Part shown: in pieces, positions 1 through 8,887 of the stretch
Layout of the letters: every line of letters begins with the position of its first letter
Position numbering within the stretch: the first letter of the stretch is position 1
Source of the DNA: an uncultured Eubacteriales bacterium
GTDB lineage: Bacteria; Bacillota; Clostridia; Oscillospirales; Butyricicoccaceae
Reading direction: 5' to 3'
Assembly: GCA_905199135.1 (NCBI GenBank)
Contig: CAJKFC010000001.1
Coordinates: 1 to 56,125 of the forward strand
DNA length: 56,125 nt
Notes under the pieces: model-generated
What the model was told of the DNA's origin: nothing
The model's input: only the letters and a program-made list of their open reading frames with translations
The model's database searches: none
Translations under genes and position numbers: made by a program

Positions 1-200
1 CCGATGATCAGAACGGTTTCCCCCAGACGGATATCCGCCCGGCGGACGGCATGGGTCGCAACGGACAGAGGCTCGATCAGCGCACCGGTTTGATAGCTTA
101 AGTATTCGGGCAGCTCATAGACGTAAGGCTCCTTGACCACCACATAGTCCGCCATGGCGCCGTCGCCCCGGCGGTAGGTGTAGCTGATATGCTCGCAGTA
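1..200 (-). pseudogene. Zinc-type alcohol/polyol dehydrogenase fragment (MDR superfamily), cut by window edge and by a fusion point
   Basis: Read on the minus strand, the first ~200 bases encode a piece of a medium-chain dehydrogenase. Visible motifs are CEHISYTYRRGDGAMADYVV, the family's GALIEPLSVATHAV segment (just before the cofactor-binding domain) and GETVLIIG, which enters the GxGxxG nucleotide fold. The open reading frame is continuous with the M23 peptidase upstream, but the two folds have nothing in common and neither is complete. No start codon belongs to this part, and the gene runs off the window at base 1. I infer that it comes from another gene or genome joined at the shared-looking NYGYC stretch. 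Sorbitol/threonine dehydrogenase-like substrates are possible; the fragment does not decide. Confidence 0.7.
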
Positions 201-1628
201 GCCGTAATTGCCGTTGTAGCCTGCCAGTGTGACGGTGCCGCCGTCGGCAGCGGCAATCTTGCTGCCCGAAGCCTTGGCGATGTCGAGTCCCGTGTGGAAC
301 TCACTGCCCCAGCGATAGCCGTAGCGGGAGGTGATTGTGCCGGTGATGGGCCAGCGGAAGGAGCCTGTGGCGGCCTTTGCAGGGGGATTCTTGGTGCCTA
401 CCACCTTGATTTCAAGGGTGGGCTCCTCAAGGGTGACTCTGCCTGTCTCCACCTTTTCGACCTCTTCGCCGTTGACATACACCACATCGGCGGTGACCTG
501 AGCCGTGCCTACCTGACCCTTCTGGGTTATCTTGCTTTCGGTCTTGTACATGCTGTCGTCGTACTGAACTTCAACATCATAGGCGATGGGCTCTTCATAT
601 GTTATAGTCCTTGTGGATTTGACCGATACTACGGGAACTGTTGCTGCAACGCGGATCTGAGAGCCGACCTGCATCTGATTTTCCGACACATCGGGGTTGA
701 GTGTCTCCAAAACCTTTTCCGAGATGCCGTATATGTCGGCTATCTCGCTGAGGCTTTCGCCGCTCTGAACGCTGTGCATCTGAACTTCCTTTGTGCTCGA
801 CATGAGCTCGGCTTCGATCTCCTCAACGGTCTTTACATAGGAGTTTGCCACGAGGCGGTGCTCAATGGATATGTCCTGCATGAAAGACGACTCAAGACCG
901 TCAACCTTGGGAGATTTGAGGTCGAGAACCTTCTGCTTGAGGAGCTCCAAAGAGGCTTTCGAGCTGTTGGCTCCGACGATTTCACCGTCGAGAAGCATTA
1001 CATAGTTCATGGAGAGCTCGTTGACCTTGCCGAATAGATTTTCCTTGAGCTGTTCGGGCTCTATTATCCTGTCGCGCTGTATGTAGGAGAGGGAGTAGGT
1101 TATGTCGGCGTTAAGGTTATAGGGTCTGCCGAGATATTCGGCCGTCTCCTGCTCGACATCCTTGACTATCTGCTCTATGTCGCTCTTGTTTTCCACAAAG
1201 CCGCAGCTTACGCCGTCGACAAAGACCTCAAGACCCATTCCGAAATAGCTTAAGGAGAAGATCATTATGACAACCGAACAGAGGAAAGCCATGGGGAGAA
1301 GGCGCTGCCTTTTGCCGTATTTAAAATCGTAAACGGTGGCCGAAAGGCTCTTTGTAAAGGAGGAATCCCTCTGTTTTGCCATCTCTCTCCTGCTCTTTTC
1401 GTTGAGGGAGGTAATGTAAGAGGCAGAAGCCTTTGCAAGGCCTATGGAAAATGTGATAACTGTCTTTATAAAAGATGAAATAAAGCCGAAAATAAGGGCG
1501 GCAAGGGCGTTTATGCCCTTTGCGGGGGCGCTGTTTTCTCCCGCCGAGATGAGGCGCATAAAATGCAGTTTAAAGACGACAAAACGCCTTAAAAAGCCGA
1601 AACGCAGAGATTTCATTGCACTGTGCAC
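190..1628 (-). CDS. Membrane-anchored LysM-G5-M23 peptidoglycan endopeptidase (3' end replaced)
   Basis: A predicted cell-wall hydrolase. From GTG at 1628 (AGGAG 8 nt upstream) the protein has a basic N-terminus, a transmembrane segment around residues 103-125, an N-terminal extracytoplasmic region, a LysM repeat (HSVQSGESLSEIADIYGI, ~residues 280-330), a G5 domain (~335-415) and the beginning of a peptidase M23 domain with the first metal motif HTGLD (His445, Asp449). M23 enzymes cleave peptide cross-links of murein and need a second HxH motif about 80 residues later. Here the frame instead runs into alcohol dehydrogenase sequence after GYNGNYGYC, so that motif is absent. The natural gene is therefore interrupted, most likely by a chimeric join. 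The upstream sequence holds a strong promoter and a WalR-like box, which fits the role. Confidence 0.8.
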
Positions 1629-1674
1629 GGGATATTCTCCTTTCCGTAGTGGTTTATACAAATCAATTACATTA

Positions 1675-1691
1675 GTTACAAATCGGTTACA
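1675..1691 (-). promoter_or_regulatory. WalR-like box in the leader of the M23 peptidase
   Basis: On the minus strand the sequence reads TGTAAC-CGATT-TGTAAC, an exact fit to the WalR (YycF) direct-repeat consensus TGTWAH-N5-TGTWAH. It lies just downstream of the predicted -10 element, around +1 to +17. In Bacillus and Staphylococcus WalR controls murein hydrolases. A position after the start site is typical of repression rather than activation; that part is inference. Confidence 0.6.
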
Positions 1692-1699
1692 ACACAACT

Positions 1700-1728
1700 A
1701 TAATACTACATTGAGCGTCAAATGTCAA
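1700..1728 (-). promoter_or_regulatory. Sigma-A promoter of the M23 peptidase gene
   Basis: Minus-strand TTGACA (1728-1723), a 17-base spacer, then TATTAT (1705-1700). The -35 is perfect consensus and the -10 has one mismatch. The start site would fall near 1693, about 65 nt before the GTG start. Confidence 0.7.
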
Positions 1729-1745
1729 GGAAAAAACAAAAAAAG

Positions 1746-1774
1746 TTTTCATTTTGGGAAACTTGTGGTATAAT
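1746..1774 (+). promoter_or_regulatory. Promoter of the citC-HAD-MATE unit
   Basis: TTTTCA, 17-base spacer, TATAAT (1769-1774). The -10 is perfect and the -35 weak. The leader to the citC start is about 65 nt. The divergent peptidase promoter is only ~20 bases away, so the two units share one regulatory region. Confidence 0.55.
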
Positions 1775-1848
1775 GACTGTATGACGCGGGGACAGGTGAA
1801 AAACCATTATATATCTTTATATATACATTAAATAATAGGGAGGTCAAA

Positions 1849-2889
1849 ATGCCTTACATCGTCGAAAGGATAGCCCCTTATAACAGGTCGGCAATGAAAA
1901 AAGCCGAGGAGCTGCTCAGAAAAGAGGGCATCGAGAGAGACGGAAATCTTGAATATACCGCCGCCGTCTATGACGGGGACAAAATGGCGGCCACCGGCTC
2001 CTTTTTCGGCAACACCATAAGGTGCGTCGCAGTGGGTTCCGACTACCGCGGCGAGGGGCTTTTGGGCACGGTTTTGAGCCATCTTCTGTCGGAGCTTTCC
2101 CAAAGGGGCACGGGACATGTGTTTGTATACACAAAATGGAGCACGGCGTCCCGGTTTGAAAGCCTGGGATTTTACCGTATTGCCGATGTCAAAGACACCG
2201 TCGTATTTTTGGAAAACAAGAGAGACGGCTTTGAGAGCTATCTTCAGAGCCTTGAAAATGAGTGCGGCGGCAGAAAAGGCGGCGCCGCTGTGATAATGAA
2301 CGCCAACCCATTTACAAAGGGTCATCTCTATCTTGCCGAAAGGGCGGCGAGGGAAAACGAGACCCTCCATGTGTTCATCGTTTCGGAGGACAAGAGCCTT
2401 GTGCCCTATGAGGTGAGAAAAGAGCTGATAAAAAGCGGTCTTTCCCATCTTGAAAATGTCGTCTTTCACGACACGGGCAGCTATATGATATCTTCGGCCA
2501 CCTTCCCCGCCTATTTTTTAAAGGATTCCGATAAGGTCAGCGAAGGTCACGCAAGGCTCGATATCGAGGTCTTTTCCCGTATAGCTAAAAGGCTGGGCAT
2601 AACAAAGCGATATGTGGGCAGCGAAAATAAAAGCCGTGTCACATCGATATACAATTCGGTCATGGCCGAGGTGCTGCCCCAAAGAGGCATAGAATGCGTG
2701 GTTGTGGAAAGGGTGCAGAGCGGCGGCAGGGATATTTCGGCCTCCGATGTGAGAAAAGCCCTTAAAGACGGGGATTTTAAAGCCCTCAAAGAGCTGCTGC
2801 CCCCCTCTTCATTGGAATATTTCATGTCGGACAGGGCGAAAGAGGTCATTGACAGGATAAAAAACACGGAAAATGTAATACACCATTAG
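1849..2889 (+). CDS. citC: [Citrate (pro-3S)-lyase] ligase, CitC family
   Basis: CitC acetylates the thiol of the citrate lyase prosthetic group using acetate and ATP, activating the enzyme. The 346-residue protein has the full family layout: an N-terminal GNAT-like acyltransferase domain (~1-115) and a cytidylyltransferase-like nucleotide-binding domain from ~145, opening with NANPFTKGHLYLAERA and containing YVGSEN and a GRDISASDVRKAL motif near the C-terminus. GGGAGG precedes the ATG. No citD/E/F/X/G subunits are in the window, so the partner enzyme must be elsewhere or the gene serves another acyl-carrier system. A HAD phosphatase gene follows after 16 nt, suggesting co-transcription. Confidence 0.85.
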   Translation: MPYIVERIAPYNRSAMKKAEELLRKEGIERDGNLEYTAAVYDGDKMAATGSFFGNTIRCVAVGSDYRGEGLLGTVLSHLLSELSQRGTGHVFVYTKWSTASRFESLGFYRIADVKDTVVFLENKRDGFESYLQSLENECGGRKGGAAVIMNANPFTKGHLYLAERAARENETLHVFIVSEDKSLVPYEVRKELIKSGLSHLENVVFHDTGSYMISSATFPAYFLKDSDKVSEGHARLDIEVFSRIAKRLGITKRYVGSENKSRVTSIYNSVMAEVLPQRGIECVVVERVQSGGRDISASDVRKALKDGDFKALKELLPPSSLEYFMSDRAKEVIDRIKNTENVIHH

Positions 2890-2905
2890 ATAACGGAGAA
2901 GGAAT

Positions 2906-3553
2906 ATGAAAAAAGCAGTAATTTTTGATCTGGACGGCACTCTGCTCAACACTGTGGAGTCCATCGCCTATTTCGCCAACAAGACGCTGGAAAAATACGG
3001 CTACGGTACGATAGAGACCGAGAAGTACAAAAAGCTTACGGGCAACGGAGCGAGAGTCCTCATGGAGAGAATGCTCAAAGAGGTACACGCCGAGGGCTAT
3101 GACTTTGAAAAGATGCTCAATGACTACAACAAGAGCTATGACGACGACTTTATGTACCTGACAAGACCCTATGACGGCATTTTGGATATGCTGGGAGAGC
3201 TCAGGAAAAAGGGCATAAAGACGGCGGTAATATCCAACAAGCCCGACAGCACCACTGTGCAGGTGGTGAGGGAGATGATGGGCGAGCTGACCCCCGACAT
3301 AGTTAGGGGCGGCAGAGAGGGAGTGCCTTTAAAGCCCGACCCCACGGCGGTTTTGGAGATAATAGAGCAGCTGGGCGTCGAAAAGGCCGACTGTCTCTAT
3401 GTGGGCGACACGGCCACCGACATGGAGACCGGCAAAAACGCGGGGCTTTTCACAGTCGGCGTCCTTTGGGGATTCAGAGACCGCGAGGAGATAGAGAAGG
3501 CGGGGGCAAAAGCCATAGTGTCAAAGCCCGCCGAGATTTTAAAACTTATTTAA
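2906..3553 (+). CDS. HAD-superfamily phosphatase (phosphoglycolate phosphatase-like)
   Basis: A 215-residue cytosolic HAD hydrolase with an alpha-helical cap (subfamily IA). Motif I is DLDGTLLNT (nucleophile Asp8, acid Asp10). Motif II is the VISNK segment near residue 112, motif III the lysine in LKPDPT, and motif IV is VGDTATDMETGKNAG. The family removes phosphate from small sugar or glycolate phosphates; the Gph/pyrophosphatase PpaX group is the closest in layout, but the substrate cannot be read from sequence. AAGGA precedes the ATG. It sits between citC and a MATE exporter with short gaps, apparently one operon. Confidence 0.85.
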   Translation: MKKAVIFDLDGTLLNTVESIAYFANKTLEKYGYGTIETEKYKKLTGNGARVLMERMLKEVHAEGYDFEKMLNDYNKSYDDDFMYLTRPYDGILDMLGELRKKGIKTAVISNKPDSTTVQVVREMMGELTPDIVRGGREGVPLKPDPTAVLEIIEQLGVEKADCLYVGDTATDMETGKNAGLFTVGVLWGFRDREEIEKAGAKAIVSKPAEILKLI

Positions 3554-3572
3554 AAAATACGGGGGGAAAAGT

Positions 3573-4916
3573 ATGAGCGAAAAAAACGCCATAACCGAGG
3601 GGAGCATATTTTCCGCCCTGTGGAAATTTACCCTGCCCCTCATCTGCGCGGGGCTTTTGCAGCAGACCTATTCGATAGTCGACACCATGATAGTGGGCAA
3701 CTTCATAGGGGGCAACGCCGTCGCCGCGCTGGGAGCCACCACCTCGATAACCAACGGCGCGTCGTTTATAACCCTCGGCCTCATGACGGGATACAGCATA
3801 CAGCTTTCCCATCTTTACGGAGCCGGAGAACATGACAAGATGCAGCGGCTCACCTCGACGGCCGTCATAATAATGTCGGTAATGATAGTTTTTTCAGCCG
3901 TGCTCATAGTGGTGGGAAAGGACTTTATATTCAATGTGCTGGGCACTCCCGTTGAGATAAGGGACGGGGCGGCCGAATATCTGGACACGGTGGCTCTGGG
4001 ATTTATCTTCCCCCTGCTTTACAGCCTTTACAGCGGCATGATAAGGGCTTTGGGAGACAGCAGGACGACACTTTACGCCCTCATCATATCGAGCCTTCTC
4101 AATGTGGTTCTCGATCTGCTGTTTGTGCCTGTGTTTAAAATGGGCATAAGGGGAGCGGCTCTCGCCACAGTCATAGCACAGGCGGTGTCGGCCGCCTATA
4201 TGATAATCTACATAAGCAGAAAGATGGAGTTCATGAGGGTCAGGTTCAAAAAGGCCTATATGGACATGGTGCTCTTTAAAGAGTGCATAAGGCTCAGCCT
4301 GCCAAAGATATTTCAGGCTCTGGCCATGTCGATGGGAGCCATGGCTCTGCAAAGCGTCAACAACTATTTCGGCGTAGACGCCGTGGCCGCCATAAGCACG
4401 GCCTACAAGATAGATTCACTTTCCATCACCCCCATCATGTACATAAGCTCGGCGGTCTCCATATTCACGGGACAGAACCTCGGAGCGAAAAAGCCCGAGA
4501 GGGCAAAAGAGGGTCTCAGAAAGGGCTGCGCCATCGCCTTCGCGCTCTCACTTTTGGTGTCGGCTCTTTTGGTGTTCTTCGGCAGGGATTTTCTCTCCCT
4601 CTTCGGTATATCTCAGCGCTCTGTGGAGCTGGGCGGCAGGTTTTTCCTGTTCTGCGCTTTCTTCTACCCCGTCATGGGCGTATACAACGCCATGACAGGT
4701 TTTTTGCAGGGGCTTAAAGATGTGGCCTTCGTGTCCTTTATCAGCATATTCACCATGGTGATAAGGATAGCGGTGTCCTTCGCCCTGAGAGATGTCATAG
4801 GAGAAGATGTCATCGCCGTGGCCGAATGTGTGAATTGGACGGCGGGATTCTTCATGTGCCTCATAAGGGTGAGAGGAAAAGAGAGGTTTTTGAAATCCTC
4901 GGGGAAAACCCATTAA
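3573..4916 (+). CDS. MATE-family multidrug/metabolite exporter
   Basis: A 447-residue inner-membrane protein with about 12 predicted helices, arranged as two homologous six-helix halves as in the MATE family (NorM/DinF type). The N-terminal WKFTLPLICAGLLQQTYSIV and VDTMIVGNFIGGNAVAALGA segments are typical of the bacterial MATE branch common in Clostridia. The second half opens around LKIDSLSITPIMYISSA-like sequence. MATE proteins export cationic drugs or metabolites using Na+ or H+ gradients; the substrate is unknown here. GGGGGGA lies before the ATG, 19 nt after the HAD gene. A strong terminator follows. Confidence 0.88.
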   Translation: MSEKNAITEGSIFSALWKFTLPLICAGLLQQTYSIVDTMIVGNFIGGNAVAALGATTSITNGASFITLGLMTGYSIQLSHLYGAGEHDKMQRLTSTAVIIMSVMIVFSAVLIVVGKDFIFNVLGTPVEIRDGAAEYLDTVALGFIFPLLYSLYSGMIRALGDSRTTLYALIISSLLNVVLDLLFVPVFKMGIRGAALATVIAQAVSAAYMIIYISRKMEFMRVRFKKAYMDMVLFKECIRLSLPKIFQALAMSMGAMALQSVNNYFGVDAVAAISTAYKIDSLSITPIMYISSAVSIFTGQNLGAKKPERAKEGLRKGCAIAFALSLLVSALLVFFGRDFLSLFGISQRSVELGGRFFLFCAFFYPVMGVYNAMTGFLQGLKDVAFVSFISIFTMVIRIAVSFALRDVIGEDVIAVAECVNWTAGFFMCLIRVRGKERFLKSSGKTH

Positions 4917-4949
4917 AAAGTTAGAAAAACATAGAAAAAACAAAAGTTT

Positions 4950-4988
4950 AAGAGGTTTTTAATATTTATTGGTTAGAAACCTCTTTTT
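4950..4988 (+). terminator. Terminator after the MATE gene
   Basis: AAGAGGTTT pairs with AAACCTCTT across an AT-rich loop and is followed by a U-run. It closes the citC-HAD-MATE unit about 35 nt after the stop. Confidence 0.75.
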
Positions 4989-5073
4989 GTATCTGTTGCA
5001 TAAACAAACAGCTCGGGTTTTGTTAAAAGCGAGATTTAATTGTCAATAAATTGTTAAAAAGATTGTTTGCCTA

Positions 5074-5102
5074 TTGTTATTTTATAGACATAGTGTTATA
5101 AT
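5074..5102 (+). promoter_or_regulatory. Promoter of the opp operon
   Basis: TTGTTA, 17-base spacer, TATAAT (5097-5102). The expected start site is near 5109, giving a ~65 nt leader before oppA. The rest of the 4,917-5,175 interval is AT-rich with no other structure seen. Confidence 0.7.
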
Positions 5103-5175
5103 CCATAGTACTGAATAAGTTCAGATTGAACCCCCGCGTATAAAACGCCGGGGAAAATAAAAAGGAGAGAAAAAA

Positions 5176-6873
5176 ATGAAAAGAACACTTGCATTTGTGC
5201 TCGCTATGATCATGATGCTCGGTATGTTCGCAGGCTGCTCCAAGACGGAGACAGAGACAACTGCGGGTACATCGGCAGAGGGCGAGACAACAACTGCCGC
5301 TGAGGGCGCAGAGCTCGACGCAGAGCAGTTCTACAACACATATCTCAGCGCTGAGCCCACAACGCTCGATATCAGCCGCTCCTCCGACACATACGGCGGA
5401 ACAATTCTTCAGGCTATTTCCGAGCCCCTGACTCACATTGCTGATGTCGACGGCGAATATAAGACAGTTCCCGGCGCGGCAAAAGAGTGGTCGGTATCCG
5501 ATGACGGTCTCGTATGGACCTTCAAGCTCAACGAGAGCAAATGGAGAGACGGCTCCGCTGTAACAGCTAACGATTTCGTATACGCTTACAGACGCCTTGC
5601 AGATCCCAACACAGCTGCTCCTCTCGGCTATATGTTCGAGTGCATCAAGGGCTATAAGGCAGTTCAGAGCGGCGAGGCAGCTCCCGACACAATCGGCGTA
5701 AAGGCTGTCGACGATCTTACACTCGAGATCACACTCGAGGCTCCCACACCTCACTTTATGTCCCTCACATCCCTCCGTTTCGCAGCTCCCCTCAACCAGT
5801 CCTGCGTTGAGGCAAACGGCGAAGCTTACGGCTCCGAGCCCGATAAGCTCGAGGGCAACGGTCCCTTCTACATCGAGAGCTGGACACACAACTCCGAGAT
5901 CGTTCTCAAGAAGAACCCCAACTACTGGGATGCTGAAAATGTCGCATTTGAGACAGTAACATACCGTATCATCGGCGATGAGAACACAGCTTACAACGAG
6001 TTCGAAATCGGCGGCCTCGACTATGTTTCCACAGGTAAAAAAGAGTGGGTTGACCGCTTTGACCAGAAGGAAGGCACATACCGCGTAACATATCCTCTCG
6101 CAACAGAGTCCTTCATCTTCTTCAACCAGAACGATGAGCTCTTCGCAAACGCAAACATCCGTAAGGCTTTTGCCCTCGGTCTTGACCTCGAAGATATCAA
6201 CGATGTCGTATTCACAGGTCTCCGTGTTCCCGCAACAGGCTGGGTAGCTTCCGCTATCGCTGTCGGTGAGACAAACTACCGTGAGCAGGCAGGCAATATG
6301 TATGATGAGCTTGCAAAGGCAGGCGAGGCAAAGGATCTCCTCCTCAAGGGTATGGAAGAGCTCGGCCTCGGCAGCGATCCTTCTACACTTGACATCACAT
6401 TCTCCCTGGGCGGCACAGATCAGTGGTACCGCACGATGGGCGAATACCTCCAGCAGGCTTACAAAGAGTCCCTCGGCGTAAACCTCAAGATCCAGACAAA
6501 TGAGTGGGCTGTCTTCTCCGACAATGTCGAGGCAGGCAACTACCAGCTCGGCTTCATGGCATGGGGCGCATTCTACAACGATCCTATCGATGTTCTCAAT
6601 GTCTTCAAGTCCACATCCGGTTCCGTAAACACAGGCTGGGTATCCGAGGAATATGATTCTCTCCTCGACCAGGCTTCCATTGAGATGGACGAGGCAAAGC
6701 GTACAGAGCTCTACATCCAGGCTGAAAAGCTCCTCATGGTTGACGAGTGCGTTATAGCTCCCGTCGCAGACTCCACAGGCAACTACTTCTACTATGACTA
6801 TGTACAGGGCCTCAGCCAGCTGGCTATGTCCAACATAGGCGTTATGACAGGCTTTACTTCCGGCCGCGAATAA
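5176..6873 (+). CDS. oppA: Oligopeptide ABC transporter, substrate-binding lipoprotein OppA
   Basis: Extracytoplasmic peptide-binding protein (SBP family 5), 565 residues. The signal peptide ends in a lipobox LGMFAGC, so Cys21 is the predicted lipidated N-terminus, followed by a Thr/Glu-rich linker. Family signatures are visible: LSAEPTTLDISRSSDTYGG, WTFKLNESKWRDGSAVTAND and the DYVSTGKK-type hinge region. AAAGGAGAG precedes the ATG. Codon choice is strongly biased (ATC, CGT, GCT, ACA), unlike its low-expression neighbours, which fits a highly expressed binding protein. It heads oppABCDF and is followed by a hairpin that probably reduces downstream transcript. Confidence 0.92.
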   Translation: MKRTLAFVLAMIMMLGMFAGCSKTETETTAGTSAEGETTTAAEGAELDAEQFYNTYLSAEPTTLDISRSSDTYGGTILQAISEPLTHIADVDGEYKTVPGAAKEWSVSDDGLVWTFKLNESKWRDGSAVTANDFVYAYRRLADPNTAAPLGYMFECIKGYKAVQSGEAAPDTIGVKAVDDLTLEITLEAPTPHFMSLTSLRFAAPLNQSCVEANGEAYGSEPDKLEGNGPFYIESWTHNSEIVLKKNPNYWDAENVAFETVTYRIIGDENTAYNEFEIGGLDYVSTGKKEWVDRFDQKEGTYRVTYPLATESFIFFNQNDELFANANIRKAFALGLDLEDINDVVFTGLRVPATGWVASAIAVGETNYREQAGNMYDELAKAGEAKDLLLKGMEELGLGSDPSTLDITFSLGGTDQWYRTMGEYLQQAYKESLGVNLKIQTNEWAVFSDNVEAGNYQLGFMAWGAFYNDPIDVLNVFKSTSGSVNTGWVSEEYDSLLDQASIEMDEAKRTELYIQAEKLLMVDECVIAPVADSTGNYFYYDYVQGLSQLAMSNIGVMTGFTSGRE

Positions 6874-6924
6874 TTTAAAACAATCTGTTAATTTATTGAC
6901 AGAATCGCCTGAAAGTTAATACTG

Positions 6925-6957
6925 CAAGCTGTGTTACCCCAAAGGTAGCACAGCTTG
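6925..6957 (+). terminator. oppA-oppB intergenic hairpin (partial terminator or mRNA stabiliser)
   Basis: A 14-bp stem (CAAGCTGTGTTACC with GGTAGCACAGCTTG, one G-U) with a five-base loop and only a short U-run. Such structures after binding-protein genes typically protect the 5' mRNA or attenuate read-through. That makes OppA more abundant than the permease. Confidence 0.7.
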
Positions 6958-7019
6958 TTTCGTACTGATTTTGATAAAAACCGCTCAGCGGACACTTAAA
7001 ATTGAAAGGTGCATAACTT

Positions 7020-7952
7020 ATGTTAAAATATATAGCTCGCCGTGTGGGATATATGTTTGTAACTATATTTGTCATTATTACAGCTACATTCTTTCTCATG
7101 CGCTCCATTCCGGGCGACCCGCTGGCTCAGCTGGCACAGCAGCTGCCCGAGCAGACGAGAGAAAACTTCTACGCCAAGTACGGCCTGGACAAGCCTCTCT
7201 CAGAGCAGTATATCATGTATATGAAGGGCCTTATCACCGAGTTTGACTTCGGCGAGTCCCTCAGCTATCCCGGCAGAAGCGTCACAGAGACCATAGTCAC
7301 CACAAGCCCCGTATCTGCGGCAGTGGGCGGCAGAGCCCTTATAATAGGTCTTGTCATAGGCGTTTTCCTGGGTATCATCGCGGCCCTGTTTAAAAACAAA
7401 TGGCCCGACTACATCGTCATGTTCATAGCCATTCTGGGTATCACCATTCCCGTCTTCGTGCTGGCCTCCCTTTTGCAGTATGTACTGGCCGTCCAGCTCA
7501 AGTGGGTGCCGGTATCCGGCTGGGGCAAACCCTCTCAGATGATAATTCCCGTGGCCGTCATGTGCCTCGGTACAATAGCCACATACGCCCGTTACATCAA
7601 GTCCAGCATGCTTGACACACTCAGCCAGGACTATATCCTCACAGCCCGCGCAAAGGGCGTCAGCGAGTTCAATGTCATCAGAAAGCATGTCATGAGAAAC
7701 TCCCTGCTCCCTGCCATCACAATGCTGGGCGGCAGAATCGTCGGCATCTTCACAGGCTCCTTCGTCATTGAGAAGATGTTCGGTATTCCGGGCCTCGGCT
7801 TTTACTATGTAAACTCCATCACCAACCGCGACTACACCATGACAATGGGTACGACAATCTTCTACGCCTGTCTTTTCGTCGTGGTACAGCTCGTCGTCGA
7901 CATTCTCTACATGCTGGTCGACCCGAGAATCAGAAGCGTACAGATAAAGTAA
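7020..7952 (+). CDS. oppB: Oligopeptide ABC transporter permease OppB
   Basis: A 310-residue inner-membrane permease of the peptide/nickel (OppB/DppB) family. About six helices are visible. An N-terminal domain begins YIARRVGYMFVTIFVIITAT, and the cytoplasmic coupling (EAA) loop reads ILTARAKGVSEFNVIRKHV near residue 205, where it contacts the ATPases. The C-terminus has the usual FGIPGLGFYYVNSI and DPRIR ends. GAAAGG precedes the ATG. oppC follows after 16 nt. Confidence 0.92.
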   Translation: MLKYIARRVGYMFVTIFVIITATFFLMRSIPGDPLAQLAQQLPEQTRENFYAKYGLDKPLSEQYIMYMKGLITEFDFGESLSYPGRSVTETIVTTSPVSAAVGGRALIIGLVIGVFLGIIAALFKNKWPDYIVMFIAILGITIPVFVLASLLQYVLAVQLKWVPVSGWGKPSQMIIPVAVMCLGTIATYARYIKSSMLDTLSQDYILTARAKGVSEFNVIRKHVMRNSLLPAITMLGGRIVGIFTGSFVIEKMFGIPGLGFYYVNSITNRDYTMTMGTTIFYACLFVVVQLVVDILYMLVDPRIRSVQIK

Positions 7953-7968
7953 CGGGAGGAGATCAAGA

Positions 7969-8877
7969 GTGAATAACGAATTTGAAATAATTGGCATAGA
8001 CGCCTCCGAAAGCGAGAAAATCGCCCGTCCGAGAATCGGATATTTCCAGGATGTGTGGCGTCGTCTCAAGGAGAACAAAATGGCCACAGTGGCTCTCTTT
8101 CTCCTTATAGCCCTCACAATAATGGTAATCGTCGGTCCTCATATCAACGGCTACGCCTATGAGGCTGTCGACAAAAATGCCGTCAACCTGTTCCCCAACA
8201 GCGAGCACTGGTTCGGCACCGATAAGCTGGGAAGAGACCTCTTCTCCCGCGTATGGCAGGGCGGCCGCGTTTCGCTGCTCATAGGTCTTACAGGCGCCTT
8301 CGTCACATCGACTGTCGGCTGTATCTACGGCGGTATATCTGCCTACTGCGGCGGCATCGTCGATGACATAATGATGAGAATCGTCGAGGTTATAGCCTCT
8401 ATCCCCTACCTCATCGTCGTCATACTCATCTCGGTTGTCACGGGAGGTCAGAGTATAGGAAACCTGATTTTCGCCATGACCATCACCGGCTGGTGCGGTA
8501 TCGCAAGACTTGTCAGAGGTCAGATGCTCCAGCTCAAGAGCCAGGAATTTGTCATGGCCGCAAAGGCTTTGGGCGTGGCTCCCTTTAAAATAATCATCCG
8601 CCACCTTGTGCCCAACACACTGAGCATAATCATCGTGGCAATCACCTTTGATATTCCCGGATACATCTTCTCCGAAGCATTTTTGAGCTACCTCGGCATA
8701 GGCATTCAGCCTCCCAACACATCTTGGGGTGCTCTTGCCTCCATTGCCCAGCAGGAGTTCATGTTCTATCCGTATCAGCTTTTGTTCCCGGGACTTATGA
8801 TAGCCCTCACAATGCTGTGCTTCACACTTTTGGGCGACGGCCTTCGTGACGCCCTCGACCCGAAACTCAGAAAGTAA
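7969..8877 (+). CDS. oppC: Oligopeptide ABC transporter permease OppC
   Basis: A 302-residue partner permease. It has the OppC N-terminal cytoplasmic segment and first helix (LKENKMATVALFLLIALTIM), the family motif HWFGTDKLGRDLFSRVWQGG and the EAA loop VMAAKALGVAPFKIIIRHLV. It ends in the typical GDGLRDALDPKLRK. The start is GTG at 7969 with GGGAGGA 8 nt upstream; no ATG fits better. It forms the heterodimeric membrane channel with OppB. Confidence 0.92.
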   Translation: MNNEFEIIGIDASESEKIARPRIGYFQDVWRRLKENKMATVALFLLIALTIMVIVGPHINGYAYEAVDKNAVNLFPNSEHWFGTDKLGRDLFSRVWQGGRVSLLIGLTGAFVTSTVGCIYGGISAYCGGIVDDIMMRIVEVIASIPYLIVVILISVVTGGQSIGNLIFAMTITGWCGIARLVRGQMLQLKSQEFVMAAKALGVAPFKIIIRHLVPNTLSIIIVAITFDIPGYIFSEAFLSYLGIGIQPPNTSWGALASIAQQEFMFYPYQLLFPGLMIALTMLCFTLLGDGLRDALDPKLRK

Positions 8878-8887
8878 GGGAGGGTAA

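Noticed and set aside
189..1037. Plus-strand open frame of 282 codons
   Set aside because: It lies opposite the LysM-G5-M23 gene, whose motifs are clear. The translation has no recognisable features.
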